Shown: one piece after another, positions 17,660 through 26,837 of the stretch
Numbering within the stretch: the stretch's first letter is position 1
Layout: each line of letters opens with the position of its first letter
NCBI RefSeq assembly: GCF_003386095.1
Contig: NZ_QREG01000023.1
Span: 21,930 to 85,929, forward strand
DNA length: 64,000 bases
From: Marinoscillum furvescens DSM 4134
Lineage (GTDB): Bacteria > Bacteroidota > Bacteroidia > Cytophagales > Cyclobacteriaceae
Direction of reading: 5' to 3'
Notes under the pieces: generated by a model
Databases searched by the model: none
What the model saw: only the letters and a program-made list of their open reading frames with translations
Told to the model about the DNA's origin: nothing
Position numbers and translations under genes: made by a program

Positions 17660-18604
17660 ATGCACTTAGAGTTCGAAAAGCCAATAGTAGAATTAGAAAG
17701 CAAGCTGGCAGATATGAAACAGCTAGCCCAGCAGAGTGATGTAGACGTAACAGATGCCATCAAAAAGCTGGAGACAAAGATTACAACCCTTAAGAAAGAT
17801 ACCTTTACCAATCTTACGAGGTGGCAGCGAGTGCAGCTGTCCCGTCATCCTGAGCGCCCGTACACCCTGGACTATATCTATGAGATCTCTGATGATTTTG
17901 TAGAGTTACACGGTGATCGTACTGTAAAAGACGATAAAGCCATGGTGGGAGGTTTTGCTACCATAGATGGTGAGTCGGTAATGATCATTGGACAACAAAA
18001 GGGGAGAAATACCAAGCAGCGTCAAGAACGTAATTTTGGTATGGCCAACCCTGAAGGGTACCGAAAAGCTTTGCGCCTCATGAAGTTGGCTGAGAAGTTT
18101 AACAAACCCATCATTACGCTGGTGGACACTCCGGGTGCTTATCCAGGGTTAGAAGCGGAAGAACGCGGACAGGGAGAAGCCATCGCTCGAAATCTCAAAG
18201 AAATGATGATGCTCAAAGTACCAGTGGTGAGTGTGATCATTGGAGAAGGAGCTTCTGGTGGAGCATTGGGGATTGCCATCGCAGACAAAGTTTTAATGAT
18301 GGAAAATACCTGGTATTCGGTGATATCGCCTGAGTCGTGCTCGTCGATACTGTGGAGAAGCTGGGATTATAAAGAACAGGCTGCTGAAGCACTCAAGCTT
18401 ACCGCAAAGGATATGCTGGAGCACAAACTGATTGATGGTATTATCAATGAGCCGCTTGGAGGTGCGCATTCAGATATGAAAGCGGCTGCTTCTCAGCTGA
18501 AAAGCGATGTGCTAAAACACATCAAAGCCTTGAAGAAACTTTCAGAAGATAAGCGTATACAACAGAGAATAGATAAATTCTCTGATATGGGAGCTTATAA
18601 ATAA
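17660..18604 (+). CDS. accA: acetyl-CoA carboxylase carboxyltransferase subunit alpha
   Basis: A 314-residue AccA, partner of AccD in transferring the carboxyl group from biotin to acetyl-CoA for fatty-acid synthesis. Motifs: [29 protein letters not shown] near residue 155 and [13 protein letters not shown] near residue 195, the oxyanion region. The frame runs upstream to 17381 through the tRNA-Asp gene, an artefact; [13 protein letters not shown] is the normal AccA N-terminus. Patatin and acyltransferase genes follow closely, forming a small lipid-metabolism cluster. Confidence 0.96.
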   Translation: MHLEFEKPIVELESKLADMKQLAQQSDVDVTDAIKKLETKITTLKKDTFTNLTRWQRVQLSRHPERPYTLDYIYEISDDFVELHGDRTVKDDKAMVGGFATIDGESVMIIGQQKGRNTKQRQERNFGMANPEGYRKALRLMKLAEKFNKPIITLVDTPGAYPGLEAEERGQGEAIARNLKEMMMLKVPVVSVIIGEGASGGALGIAIADKVLMMENTWYSVISPESCSSILWRSWDYKEQAAEALKLTAKDMLEHKLIDGIINEPLGGAHSDMKAAASQLKSDVLKHIKALKKLSEDKRIQQRIDKFSDMGAYK

Positions 18605-18610
18605 TTGACA

Positions 18611-19393
18611 ATGAAAATTGGTTTAGTGCTTTCGGGAGGTGGTGCCAGAGGAATCGCTCATCTTGGTATTATGGAGGCACTTCTAGAATCTGGAGTACGT
18701 TTTAGTGTGGTGTCCGGATCGAGCGCCGGAGCTCTTGCAGGAGCCTTATACTGTGCTGGTCACTCACCTAGAGAAATTTGCCAGATTATTGAAAAAACCA
18801 ATTTTTACAGAGCTTTCAGGCCTTCTTTTAACAGCAGAAGCCTGCTAAACATAGAAAGAGCTTCTGGGGAGTTGAGTAAATACTTCCCGGAAGATTCTTT
18901 TGCATCTCTCAAAATCCCTCTTCGGGTAACGACCACAGATATTTCCAAAGGCAAGGTAAAGGTTTACAAGCGAGGACAGCTCATACGCCCAGTGTTAGCT
19001 TCTTGTTGTATTCCAGTGGTTTTTGACCCTGTTCGTATCGGAAAACGCACACTTGTAGATGGTGGTATACTGGATAACCTTCCATATAAGCCAATCAAAA
19101 AGGAGTGCGATAAAATCATCGCTTTACATTGCAACCCTATAGATAAGGGGTATCGTCCGGGTAACTGGAGAGACCTGATGGAACGCTCCATGATGCTTAC
19201 GGTGACACAGTATGTGCACAGTAAGAAAAAAAACTATGATTTGTTTTTAGAGCCGCCAGGAGTGAGTAGATATAAGGTGTTTGATTTTAAGAAGGCTCAG
19301 GAAATTTTTGATTTTGGATATGAGTATGCCCAAAAAGAGATAGCTTCAGGTGCGTTAGAAAAGATCGGACTCCATGAAAAAAGCGTTCTTTAG
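18611..19393 (+). CDS. patatin-like phospholipase (RssA-type)
   Basis: A 260-residue patatin-fold serine acyl hydrolase. The oxyanion loop is G9-G10-G11-A-R-G14, the nucleophile elbow G36-S-S38-A-G40 and the catalytic Asp is in the VDGG motif near residue 150. The ATG at 18611 is used; an in-frame TTG two codons earlier directly abuts the accA stop. There is no signal peptide, so it probably acts on membrane lipids from the cytoplasm. Its 3' end overlaps the acyltransferase by 20 bases, implying co-expression and possibly deacylation-reacylation. Confidence 0.88.
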   Translation: MKIGLVLSGGGARGIAHLGIMEALLESGVRFSVVSGSSAGALAGALYCAGHSPREICQIIEKTNFYRAFRPSFNSRSLLNIERASGELSKYFPEDSFASLKIPLRVTTTDISKGKVKVYKRGQLIRPVLASCCIPVVFDPVRIGKRTLVDGGILDNLPYKPIKKECDKIIALHCNPIDKGYRPGNWRDLMERSMMLTVTQYVHSKKKNYDLFLEPPGVSRYKVFDFKKAQEIFDFGYEYAQKEIASGALEKIGLHEKSVL

Positions 19394-19922
19394 TGTATGT
19401 TTTAGGCTTACGGGCTGGAGGGTAGTAGGGCAAAGACCTGTGCACTTAAAAAAGTATGTGCTCATAGTAGCCCCACACACTAGCAATTGGGATTTTTTTG
19501 TGGGTGTGGCAGCCAGGAGTATTTCAGGGCTGAAGAGTGACTTCCTGGCAAAGGACTCCTTGTTCAAAATTCCACTTGTAGGTTGGTTTTTACGGAAGGT
19601 TGGAGGGCATCCTGTAGACCGATCACGTAAAATGAATATGGTGGACCAGGTAGTGGAGCTGTTTCATAAACATGAAGAGTTTGTGATCACTATAACCCCA
19701 GAGGGTACCAGATCTTATAACCCGAATTGGAAAACCGGGTTTTATAGAATAGCTGACAAAGCCAGGGTGCCAATAGTACTTGTAGGGTTTGACTATGAAA
19801 AGCGAACAGTGGAATACCGAAAGCCTTTTATTCCTACAGGGGATTTGGAAAAGGAACTAGAAGAAATCAAAGCTTACTTTCGTACCGTGAAAGGAAAGCA
19901 TCCGGAAAAAGGAGTGAGGTAA
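19374..19922 (+). CDS. PlsC-like 1-acylglycerol-phosphate acyltransferase
   Basis: A 182-residue short acyltransferase with the catalytic HTSNWD (HX4D) motif near residues 35-40 and the glycerol-phosphate-binding PEGTR motif near residue 110. It transfers acyl groups from ACP or CoA to a lysolipid. At 182 residues it is shorter than canonical PlsC (about 240) and resembles the compact variants common in Bacteroidota. It overlaps the patatin gene and ends before a bidirectional terminator. Confidence 0.85.
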   Translation: MKKAFFSVCFRLTGWRVVGQRPVHLKKYVLIVAPHTSNWDFFVGVAARSISGLKSDFLAKDSLFKIPLVGWFLRKVGGHPVDRSRKMNMVDQVVELFHKHEEFVITITPEGTRSYNPNWKTGFYRIADKARVPIVLVGFDYEKRTVEYRKPFIPTGDLEKELEEIKAYFRTVKGKHPEKGVR

Positions 19923-19944
19923 TCGGAGCGGATGCCTTGCAAAT

Positions 19945-19972
19945 AAAAAAGCCCCGATCAACGGGGCTTTTT
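19945..19972. terminator. bidirectional rho-independent terminator
   Basis: AAAAAAGCCCCG (19945-19956) and CGGGGCTTTTT (19962-19972) form a GC-rich stem with an ATCAA loop and a T-run in both directions. It lies between convergent genes and can end both transcripts. Confidence 0.92.
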
Positions 19973-19973
19973 G

Positions 19974-20753
19974 TTATTTCTTCTTTGTGGTTCGTTTTGT
20001 TCGGCGCTTTGGCTTCACTTCTTCCACAATTTCATCTTCTACGTCTGCGAGAATACGTCCACAGTGCTCGCATACGATGATCTTTTTCTTTTCTCTGATC
20101 TCAGCTTGCATTTGTGGAGGCACCACGTTGAAACAGCCACCACAAGCACCTCTTTTTACAGGTACCACAGCAAGTCCGTTTCGCATATTGTTTCTTACTT
20201 TGTCGTAAGACTTCAATAAGCGATCTTCTACTTGCTTAGCAGCTTTTTCACGATCTTTTAACAGCTTTTGTTCATCAGCTTCAGACTCCTGAGTGATGGT
20301 TTCCAATTCAGCCTTTTTCGAATCAAGATCTTTGCCTCTTTCAGTAAGAATGCCTTCAGTTTCGGCGATCTCCTCCTTCTTTGCATCAATCTTCACAAAA
20401 GACTCCTTGATTCTTTTTTCAAGAATCTGAATTTCCAGCTGCTGTAGCTCAATTTCTTTGCTGATCGCATCATATTCGCGGTTATTGCGAACATTCATTT
20501 GCTGCTCTTCATATTTTTTGATGAGCTTCTCAGCGTCTTTTATAGCAGTACGGTTGCTTGAGATATTGTCTTCCAAGTCGGCCAATTCCTGCTTTTGCTT
20601 CTCAATCCTCGTCTGGTAACCAGCAATCTCATCTTCAAGGTCCATTACCTCATCAGGCAAAGCACCTCTTACTTTGATTAATTCGTCACGTTCTGAATCG
20701 ATGGATTGTAATTTTACGAGGTTTTCGAGCTTTTTCGCTACAGTATTTTCCAT
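19974..20753 (-). CDS. coiled-coil protein with C-terminal zinc ribbon
   Basis: A 259-residue protein. Residues 1-190 are a nearly unbroken heptad coiled coil rich in E, K and Q. Two CxxC pairs (CGGC and CEHC) near residues 205 and 230 form a C4 zinc ribbon, and the tail is basic (KPKRRTKRTTKKK). This matches the zf-RING_7/CT398-like family, suspected to bind nucleic acid, with no settled function. It lies six bases downstream of the Nif3-like gene, a pairing common in Bacteroidota. Confidence 0.88.
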   Translation of the reverse strand: MENTVAKKLENLVKLQSIDSERDELIKVRGALPDEVMDLEDEIAGYQTRIEKQKQELADLEDNISSNRTAIKDAEKLIKKYEEQQMNVRNNREYDAISKEIELQQLEIQILEKRIKESFVKIDAKKEEIAETEGILTERGKDLDSKKAELETITQESEADEQKLLKDREKAAKQVEDRLLKSYDKVRNNMRNGLAVVPVKRGACGGCFNVVPPQMQAEIREKKKIIVCEHCGRILADVEDEIVEEVKPKRRTKRTTKKK

Positions 20754-20759
20754 GCAGTA

Positions 20760-21854
20760 TTACAAATAATTGATAGGATTCGTTTGTACGTCCGATAAAC
20801 GGAGTGCAATATTAGTGAATTTTTCGCTTAATATATCATAAAGCAAATCCTTTGTGAATTGCTCACTTTCGTAGTGTCCAATATCCGCAATGATGGTCTG
20901 TCCATCGGCTTCAAAAAACTCGTGGTACTTAAAATCCCCTGTGATAAATACATCTGCACCCTGACGAATAGCGCTACTAAGCAGGAAGCTTCCTGCTCCA
21001 CCGCAGAGAGCCACTTTTGATACCTTGTTACGGGTAATGGCTGTGTGACGAATGCATTTGGTCTGCATTTTTTCCTTTAACCATGCCAAAAACGCAGCAG
21101 TGTCCATAGGATTTTCAAGTACACCGATCATTCCAGACCCAACATCCTGGTGCTTGTTCGAGAGCGACGTGAGGTAGTATGCTACTTCCTCATAAGGATG
21201 TGCCTGTCGTAAAGATGCCAGTATTTTGCCCGACAAGTGGTTAGGAAAAATGACCTCCACCCGGTCTTCAGTTACGGTTTCATCTACATGCTGAGCACCG
21301 ATATGTGGATTGGTGTGTGCTCCAGGTCTAAAAGTACCAGTGCCGGCTACACGAAAACTACAGTGGTCGTAATCGCCTATACTTCCAGCACCAGCAGCAT
21401 AGAGTGCATCCAACACTTCCTGAGTGTTATCTTTAGGTACAAAGGTGGTTAGCTTAGTCAGTAGGCCTGATTTGGGGCTCAAAGTGCGTACCTGCTTTAG
21501 GCCGAGGCGTTCTGCAATCCTACGATTGACGCCCAGGTGATAGTTGTCCAGATTTGTGTGGATAGCATAAATCGCTATGCCATTTTGGATAGCTTTGATA
21601 ATGCATCGTTCTACCCAGTGATTGCCCGTGAGGCTTTTCAACCCTTTGAAAATAAGCGGGTGATGGGCGATGATTAAGTTGTCACCATTTTGAATAGCTT
21701 CTGCGATTACCTCTTCTGTAACGTCCAGGGTAAGGCTTATTCCTTTAACTTCTGAATTTGGATTACCAACTAAAAGCCCACAGTTGTCATAAGACTCCTG
21801 ATATTCCAGAGGCACAAGTCCTTCCAGGTAATTGGTTATATCTTTGATTTGCAT
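20760..21854 (-). CDS. Nif3-like dinuclear metal centre protein
   Basis: A 364-residue Nif3/YbgI family protein, often annotated GTP cyclohydrolase I type 2 homologue. Metal-binding motifs are YDNCGLLVG and IIAHHPLIFKG in the first domain and ITGDFKYHEF and DIGHYESEQF in the last. The middle insertion (about residues 130-230) is the CutA/PII-like domain of long-form members. The start at 21854 (MQIKDITNYL) fits the family; the frame extends upstream only through lpxK coding sequence. The biochemical role is unsettled. Confidence 0.9.
   Translation of the reverse strand: MQIKDITNYLEGLVPLEYQESYDNCGLLVGNPNSEVKGISLTLDVTEEVIAEAIQNGDNLIIAHHPLIFKGLKSLTGNHWVERCIIKAIQNGIAIYAIHTNLDNYHLGVNRRIAERLGLKQVRTLSPKSGLLTKLTTFVPKDNTQEVLDALYAAGAGSIGDYDHCSFRVAGTGTFRPGAHTNPHIGAQHVDETVTEDRVEVIFPNHLSGKILASLRQAHPYEEVAYYLTSLSNKHQDVGSGMIGVLENPMDTAAFLAWLKEKMQTKCIRHTAITRNKVSKVALCGGAGSFLLSSAIRQGADVFITGDFKYHEFFEADGQTIIADIGHYESEQFTKDLLYDILSEKFTNIALRLSDVQTNPINYL
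21839..21846 (+). promoter_or_regulatory. -7 element of lpxK inside the nif3-like gene
   Basis: TATCTTTG matches TAnnTTTG exactly, 18 bases before the lpxK ATG, and lies in the first codons of the divergent Nif3-like gene. No clear -33 is present. Confidence 0.5.
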
Positions 21855-21864
21855 AGATTCAAAT

Positions 21865-22905
21865 ATGATGTATTGGTGGCAAATAATTCTATTTCCTTTT
21901 GCTTTGCTTTTCGATGTGATCACGAGGCTCCGTAACCGTTTGTATGATCGGGGCATTCGGCAAAGCACAAAATTTGATACAAATGTAGTGTCGATAGGAA
22001 ATCTATCCATAGGAGGCACGGGTAAAACCCCTATGCTCAACTATCTCATCGATTATTTTCATGCGAAAGACTGGAAAGTGGCAACGCTTAGTCGTGGATA
22101 TGGGCGCAATACTAGAGGCTTTAGGCTTGCAAGCACTGAGGATAATGCCGATAGTATAGGTGACGAGCCATTTATGTACTACACCCGCTACAAAGGCGTA
22201 GTGCCAGTAGCGGTAGGGGAAGAGCGTGACTTAGCGTTGTCCGAATTGTACTTACATGAGCCTGACACTCATGTGGTCCTGCTAGACGATGCGTTTCAAC
22301 ACAGGCGCTTGCTGCCATCTGCTAGCATCATGCTCACTACTTATCAGCATCCTTTTATGACGGACTTTCTTTTGCCAGCGGGTAGGTTGCGAGAAGCCAG
22401 AAGTGGTGCTCGACGAGCAGATATCATTATTGTCACCAAATGTCCGGAGAATATTTCTGGGGCTGAACAGGTCAAATACCGTGAGCAAATCCGATCATAC
22501 AGTGATGCAGAGGTCTTTTTTATGACCACTGTTTATCACCAACCAAAACCCATGTTTGAAAACGACATTCCACTAAAGCGAAATGTAGTGGGGATTTCAG
22601 GGTTAGCGCATTCGGGCTCATTTGAAAGGCATCTACAAAAACACTTTGGAGTAAAACTCACTCACCATTACCGCGATCACTATCGCTATAAAAATCAGGA
22701 CGTCAAAGACATTATTCAAGAGCTCGACGATGACACCAGCCTCGTTACCACAGAAAAGGATATGGTAAAACTTAGACATTTTGATGCACTGCAGCGTTTC
22801 TCCTGTTTTTATATCCCTATCGAAATGAAATTTATAAAGGATGAAGCGTTATTTCTTTCTACAATGGAGTCTAAGTTAAAAAACTATGTGGATGACCCGA
22901 ATTGA
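21865..22905 (+). CDS. lpxK: tetraacyldisaccharide 4'-kinase
   Basis: A 346-residue LpxK, which phosphorylates the 4' position of the lipid A precursor at the inner membrane. An N-terminal hydrophobic helix is followed by the P-loop GGTGKTP (50-56), then SRGYGR, GDEP, LLDDAFQHR and TTEKD, all family hallmarks. There are two candidate ATGs (21865 and 21868). Its presence shows that the host makes lipopolysaccharide. The start is only 10 bases from the divergent Nif3-like start. Confidence 0.95.
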   Translation: MMYWWQIILFPFALLFDVITRLRNRLYDRGIRQSTKFDTNVVSIGNLSIGGTGKTPMLNYLIDYFHAKDWKVATLSRGYGRNTRGFRLASTEDNADSIGDEPFMYYTRYKGVVPVAVGEERDLALSELYLHEPDTHVVLLDDAFQHRRLLPSASIMLTTYQHPFMTDFLLPAGRLREARSGARRADIIIVTKCPENISGAEQVKYREQIRSYSDAEVFFMTTVYHQPKPMFENDIPLKRNVVGISGLAHSGSFERHLQKHFGVKLTHHYRDHYRYKNQDVKDIIQELDDDTSLVTTEKDMVKLRHFDALQRFSCFYIPIEMKFIKDEALFLSTMESKLKNYVDDPN

Positions 22906-22908
22906 TTA

Positions 22909-22916
22909 TACTTTTG
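22909..22916 (+). promoter_or_regulatory. -7 element before the large porin gene
   Basis: TACTTTTG matches TAnnTTTG exactly and ends four bases before the GTG start, so the transcript would be nearly leaderless if this element is used. Confidence 0.45.
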
Positions 22917-22920
22917 CCAC

Positions 22921-24786
22921 GTGAAAAGAATCCTGACATGTATTATAGCTGCCATGAGCACGGTAGCATTGTTTGCTCAGATCACAGATGATTCTACCAA
23001 GCTGGTGTACAATGCCAATACCACTAGGATCATTCTAGAGTCAGATTTAAAAAACAATATTGAATCCGAAAGACATCCTGACACCACTCTTTACGAGTTG
23101 GAAAAATTTACTCCATTGGATCAGGCGGATTTTAAATATCAAGACCTTGGCAATGTAGGAACTGCGATGTTCCCTATTTTCTATCCTGTAGCAGACGAGA
23201 TCGGACGCACAAGTGGGCTTTCGGCCTACGACTATTATATGGTGTCTCCGGAAAGCTTCAAATACTATAACAGCAAGTCTCCATTTATGGACCTCATGGT
23301 GGTGTTTGGTGGAAAAGGAAGGTCAGTTGTGGATTATTCATTTAGTAGAAATGTAAATGAAAACTGGAATTTTGGATTTGACATCTATCGCATCACTTCT
23401 GACAAACAAATAGGTAAAAGTGGACAGCAAGACCGAAATGTTGTAGGGACTGTAATAGACTTATACACCTACTATCAGCATCCGGAAAAGCCCTATGAAG
23501 CAATGGTACATGTAGCCAACATGGGTTTTAACATTGAAGAAACAGGAGGTATATATGTAGATGATATTTCAAATGCATCCAGTGTAGATTTATTTGAATA
23601 TCAGGATTCGGATATTCAACTCAGCGAAGCACGATCTTTTGAAGACCGCTTTCATTTCCACCTATACCATCAGTACAACTGGACCAAACAGCTTCAGTTT
23701 TATCATCAGCTTGATATCAAAAATCAGGAGTCGGGCTATCAGGATTTTAGAGATGGGGGCGGCACTTACAATACCTATACTGATTATTATGATCAATTTT
23801 TGCTGGGGGTAGACAGTACCTACAGACAAATTAAGTGGAGTGAAGTAAGTAATGAAGCAGGAGTAAAAGGAGACCTGGCCAATCTATTTTACCGGCTTTA
23901 CCTAAAACGTCGGGATTTGAATATGGATGCGATCTATGAAGATCCCACAGACAAATTCAGCGAAATGTTTTTGGGAGGCTACACCCGGTTCAACTGGCGA
24001 GACAAGTTTAATGTGGAAGCGCAGGCCGAACTGATGCAGTCGGGTGAGTATAAGCTAATAGGAAACCTCAACTCCGATTTGATTTTTGGCTCCTATAAAT
24101 CCTTGCGCCTGAAACCTTCAGTGTTCAGTGATAGATACTTTGGCAATCATCAGGACTGGGACAATTCGTTTGCTTCAGCATTTACCAATGAGATTACTGG
24201 TGGTATACAGCTAGATCTCAAATGGCTGACCATCAGACCAAAAGGACGACTTTTGTCTCGAGATAAATTTATATACTATGACGAAAATCGCACCGTACGC
24301 CAAAGTGATGAGGTGGCCATAATGGCATCAATCGGTGGTGATTTCAACCTCAAGTTGATTACCAATAAAGAATATAATGAATCGATACACCTTGAAAATG
24401 AAGCCTATTTCACCAAAGTAAGTGGCAACGGTGCACAGTACATGCCTGTGCCAGAGTGGTTTTATAATGGAAGGCTTTTTTGGAGAGGGTTTTGGTTTAA
24501 CAACACGATGGGCGTGGAAGTAGGGGTAAACCTCCATGCAAAAAGCCAATACTTTGCTCCTGCATATGCTCCAGAAATCCAGCAGTTTTATCTGCAGGAT
24601 GAGTTTCGCATCGAAAACTTCTACACCGCTGACATCTTTTGGAGTATGCAGGTCAACAACGTACGGGCATTTGTGAGATGGACCAACTTTAATCAAACCG
24701 GATTCACGGGGTATTTTATCACCCCATATTACCCAGGGCAAAGCCGAACTCTGGATTTTGGTGTGCGCTGGCTCTTTTACGACTAG
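22921..24786 (+). CDS. Bacteroidota putative porin (Porin_10 type)
   Basis: A 621-residue outer-membrane beta-barrel with a GTG start and signal peptide (cleavage after LFA-Q near residue 20). The barrel shows alternating aromatic/polar strands and ends in the aromatic terminal strand FGVRWLFYD, the Bam recognition pattern. Conserved pieces such as LGNVGTAMFP and YDYYMVSPESFKYYNSKSPF match the 'putative porin' family widespread in Bacteroidota. The solute is unknown. miaE follows five bases after its stop. Confidence 0.82.
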   Translation: MKRILTCIIAAMSTVALFAQITDDSTKLVYNANTTRIILESDLKNNIESERHPDTTLYELEKFTPLDQADFKYQDLGNVGTAMFPIFYPVADEIGRTSGLSAYDYYMVSPESFKYYNSKSPFMDLMVVFGGKGRSVVDYSFSRNVNENWNFGFDIYRITSDKQIGKSGQQDRNVVGTVIDLYTYYQHPEKPYEAMVHVANMGFNIEETGGIYVDDISNASSVDLFEYQDSDIQLSEARSFEDRFHFHLYHQYNWTKQLQFYHQLDIKNQESGYQDFRDGGGTYNTYTDYYDQFLLGVDSTYRQIKWSEVSNEAGVKGDLANLFYRLYLKRRDLNMDAIYEDPTDKFSEMFLGGYTRFNWRDKFNVEAQAELMQSGEYKLIGNLNSDLIFGSYKSLRLKPSVFSDRYFGNHQDWDNSFASAFTNEITGGIQLDLKWLTIRPKGRLLSRDKFIYYDENRTVRQSDEVAIMASIGGDFNLKLITNKEYNESIHLENEAYFTKVSGNGAQYMPVPEWFYNGRLFWRGFWFNNTMGVEVGVNLHAKSQYFAPAYAPEIQQFYLQDEFRIENFYTADIFWSMQVNNVRAFVRWTNFNQTGFTGYFITPYYPGQSRTLDFGVRWLFYD

Positions 24787-24791
24787 AATAC

Positions 24792-25391
24792 ATGGATACG
24801 CAAAAAACAGTACTAGGACTTAACCTCCCTACCGATCCTCGCTGGGTGAATATCGCTGAAATGAACATCGAGGATATCCTCGTAGATCATGCCTACTGCG
24901 AGCAGAAGGCAGCCTCTTCCTGCATTTCGTTGATCGTGCAGTATCCCGACAAAGAAGAGATCGTGGAAATGCTCACTCCAGTGGTAGCGGAAGAATGGGC
25001 CCATTTTGAACGAGTGATTGAGCAGATTAAGAAGCGTGGCTATAAGCTCGGTAAAATGCGCAAAGACGAATATGTAGCCGCACTCAGTCAAATACTGAAA
25101 AAGGGTGGTAGCCGCGAGCAACAGCTTGTTGAAAAGCTCCTCATGAATGCGTTGATAGAAGCACGTTCTGCTGAGCGGTTTAAACTCTTGTGGAAAAACA
25201 TTGGTGATGAAGAATTGTCACGCTTTTACTATGAACTTATGGTGTCGGAGGCGGGTCATTATAATAATTTTATAGACCTGGCCAAGACTTATATGCCAGA
25301 GGACTATGTGGTAAATCGCTGGCAGGAATTTCTGAGTGAGGAAGCTAAAATCATGCAGTCTTTGGAAGTAAGAGGTGATCGCATGCACTGA
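24792..25391 (+). CDS. miaE: tRNA 2-methylthio-N6-isopentenyladenosine(37) hydroxylase
   Basis: A 199-residue non-haem diiron enzyme of the MiaE family, which hydroxylates the isopentenyl group of ms2i6A37 in tRNAs reading UNN codons. Ferritin-like helices carry the metal ligands: E in DHAYCEQKAAS, EEWAHFERV (ExxH), E in EARSAERF, and EAGHYNNF (ExxH). Length matches the family. MiaA and MiaB, which supply its substrate, are not in the window. It sits directly behind the porin gene. Confidence 0.9.
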   Translation: MDTQKTVLGLNLPTDPRWVNIAEMNIEDILVDHAYCEQKAASSCISLIVQYPDKEEIVEMLTPVVAEEWAHFERVIEQIKKRGYKLGKMRKDEYVAALSQILKKGGSREQQLVEKLLMNALIEARSAERFKLLWKNIGDEELSRFYYELMVSEAGHYNNFIDLAKTYMPEDYVVNRWQEFLSEEAKIMQSLEVRGDRMH

Positions 25392-25500
25392 AGTCACTCA
25401 CTATGACTAGCCTTTAAATCAAATCGATAGCCTAAAGCAAGTAACCCACATCCTTCAGGAAGACTGCCCAGACTAGCAAAACGCATCAACTACACAGTAA

Positions 25501-26760
25501 TCAGGTCTTTTGTTTCTTCTTTTTGGCTGCAGGAAACAGGATGTTGTTAAGAATGAGCCTGTATCCGGGAGAGTTGGGATGGAGGTTTAGGTCAGTGGGT
25601 TGCTCATTGACGAAGTGCTGGTAATCCTCAGGATCATGCCCGCCATAAAACGTCCAAAACCCTTTACCCATAACCCCATGTATGTACCGGGCTTCGCCTA
25701 CCGAGCGGTTTTCGCCCATGATTACCACGTCTGATTTAATCAGTGATTTTCTGAAGGCCGTGGTTTGCCCCATAAAACCTTTAATGATGCGTTCATGATT
25801 TTGGGTAAGCATAGTAGGGATGGGGTCCCATTTCGCAGAAAATTCGAACAACGAAAAGAAATCATTTTCTTGGCGCAAACCTCTTTCTCTTGCTTGCATA
25901 TCGATGTTTGAGTATTCGTACTGATAGGGGTCACGTTCTATCAAAAAGTTTTCAAAAGCCATGGTCTCAGAAAAATCCAATTTGTTTTGGGCATTGGGGT
26001 CCGCAGGATCTCCATCGTACATGGATTCTACTATATCCAGACCTTCGGCCGAAAGAGCAATGTCGTAGGTGTCTGTGGCAGAGCACATGGCAAACAAAAA
26101 TCCTCCACTGGCTACATACGCTTTGATTTTCTTAACCACGGCCAATTTCAGGTGTGAAACTTTCGAAAAACCATGCTTACGTGCAGATTCTTCGTATTCC
26201 CGCTGCTGCTGCTGGTACCAGGGAAAGTGCTGATAGGTCTTATAAAACTTACCATACTGTCCTGTGAAATCTTCGTGATGCAAATGCAGCCAGTCATATT
26301 TTGGAAGTTCATTGTACATGATTTCATCGTCGAAAATCACGTCATAGGGGATTTCCGCATAGGTAAGCACCAGTGTGACAGCATCATCCCAGGGCTGCTT
26401 GCTTTTGGGCGAGTAGACCGCAATTTTCGGATATTTTTCCAATTTCATCACATCCATATTTGATGCAGGGCTTCCAATCTGCTGGATAATGCTATTGGCC
26501 TGAGCATCACTGATGACCTTGTAGGAAACGTTTCTGATTACGCACTCATTTTCAATGCGTTGGAGGTGTTTTACCATAAAGCTGCCCCCTTGATAATTGA
26601 GCAACCAATCCACAGGCACTTCCTGAGTAAGCATCCAGTAGGTGATTCCATATGCCTTTAGGTGGTTGGTTTGGCTTCCATCCATTGGGATCAAAATATA
26701 TGCGGCTTTAGCCTGTAGCGCACCCGCCAGCAAGATCAATACTATCCAATTCCTCATCAC
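25501..26760 (-). CDS. secreted glutamine-amidotransferase-like protein (often labelled 'asparagine synthetase B')
   Basis: A 419-residue protein with a signal peptide (cleavage after LQAKA, about residue 19) and a basic C-terminus (KKKKQKT). The fold appears amidotransferase-like (YPKIAVYSPKSKQPWDDAV, HHEDFTGQYGKFY, GGFLFAMCSATDTYDIAL). Databases often name this Bacteroidota family asparagine synthetase B, but the true AsnB domains (N-terminal Cys2 and a PPi-loop SGGxDS) are absent, so that name is doubtful. Location and function are uncertain. Confidence 0.65.
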   Translation of the reverse strand: MMRNWIVLILLAGALQAKAAYILIPMDGSQTNHLKAYGITYWMLTQEVPVDWLLNYQGGSFMVKHLQRIENECVIRNVSYKVISDAQANSIIQQIGSPASNMDVMKLEKYPKIAVYSPKSKQPWDDAVTLVLTYAEIPYDVIFDDEIMYNELPKYDWLHLHHEDFTGQYGKFYKTYQHFPWYQQQQREYEESARKHGFSKVSHLKLAVVKKIKAYVASGGFLFAMCSATDTYDIALSAEGLDIVESMYDGDPADPNAQNKLDFSETMAFENFLIERDPYQYEYSNIDMQARERGLRQENDFFSLFEFSAKWDPIPTMLTQNHERIIKGFMGQTTAFRKSLIKSDVVIMGENRSVGEARYIHGVMGKGFWTFYGGHDPEDYQHFVNEQPTDLNLHPNSPGYRLILNNILFPAAKKKKQKT

Positions 26761-26837
26761 GCATCAATTTTTCTTGTACTAACGATCTCTCAAAACGACT
26801 AGTTCTGATTATCTTTCCATTGCCATAAAGGTAAGTC

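Noticed and set aside
21855..22040. Long N-terminal extension of the Nif3-like protein
   Set aside because: It runs antisense through lpxK and is unlike the family N-terminus.
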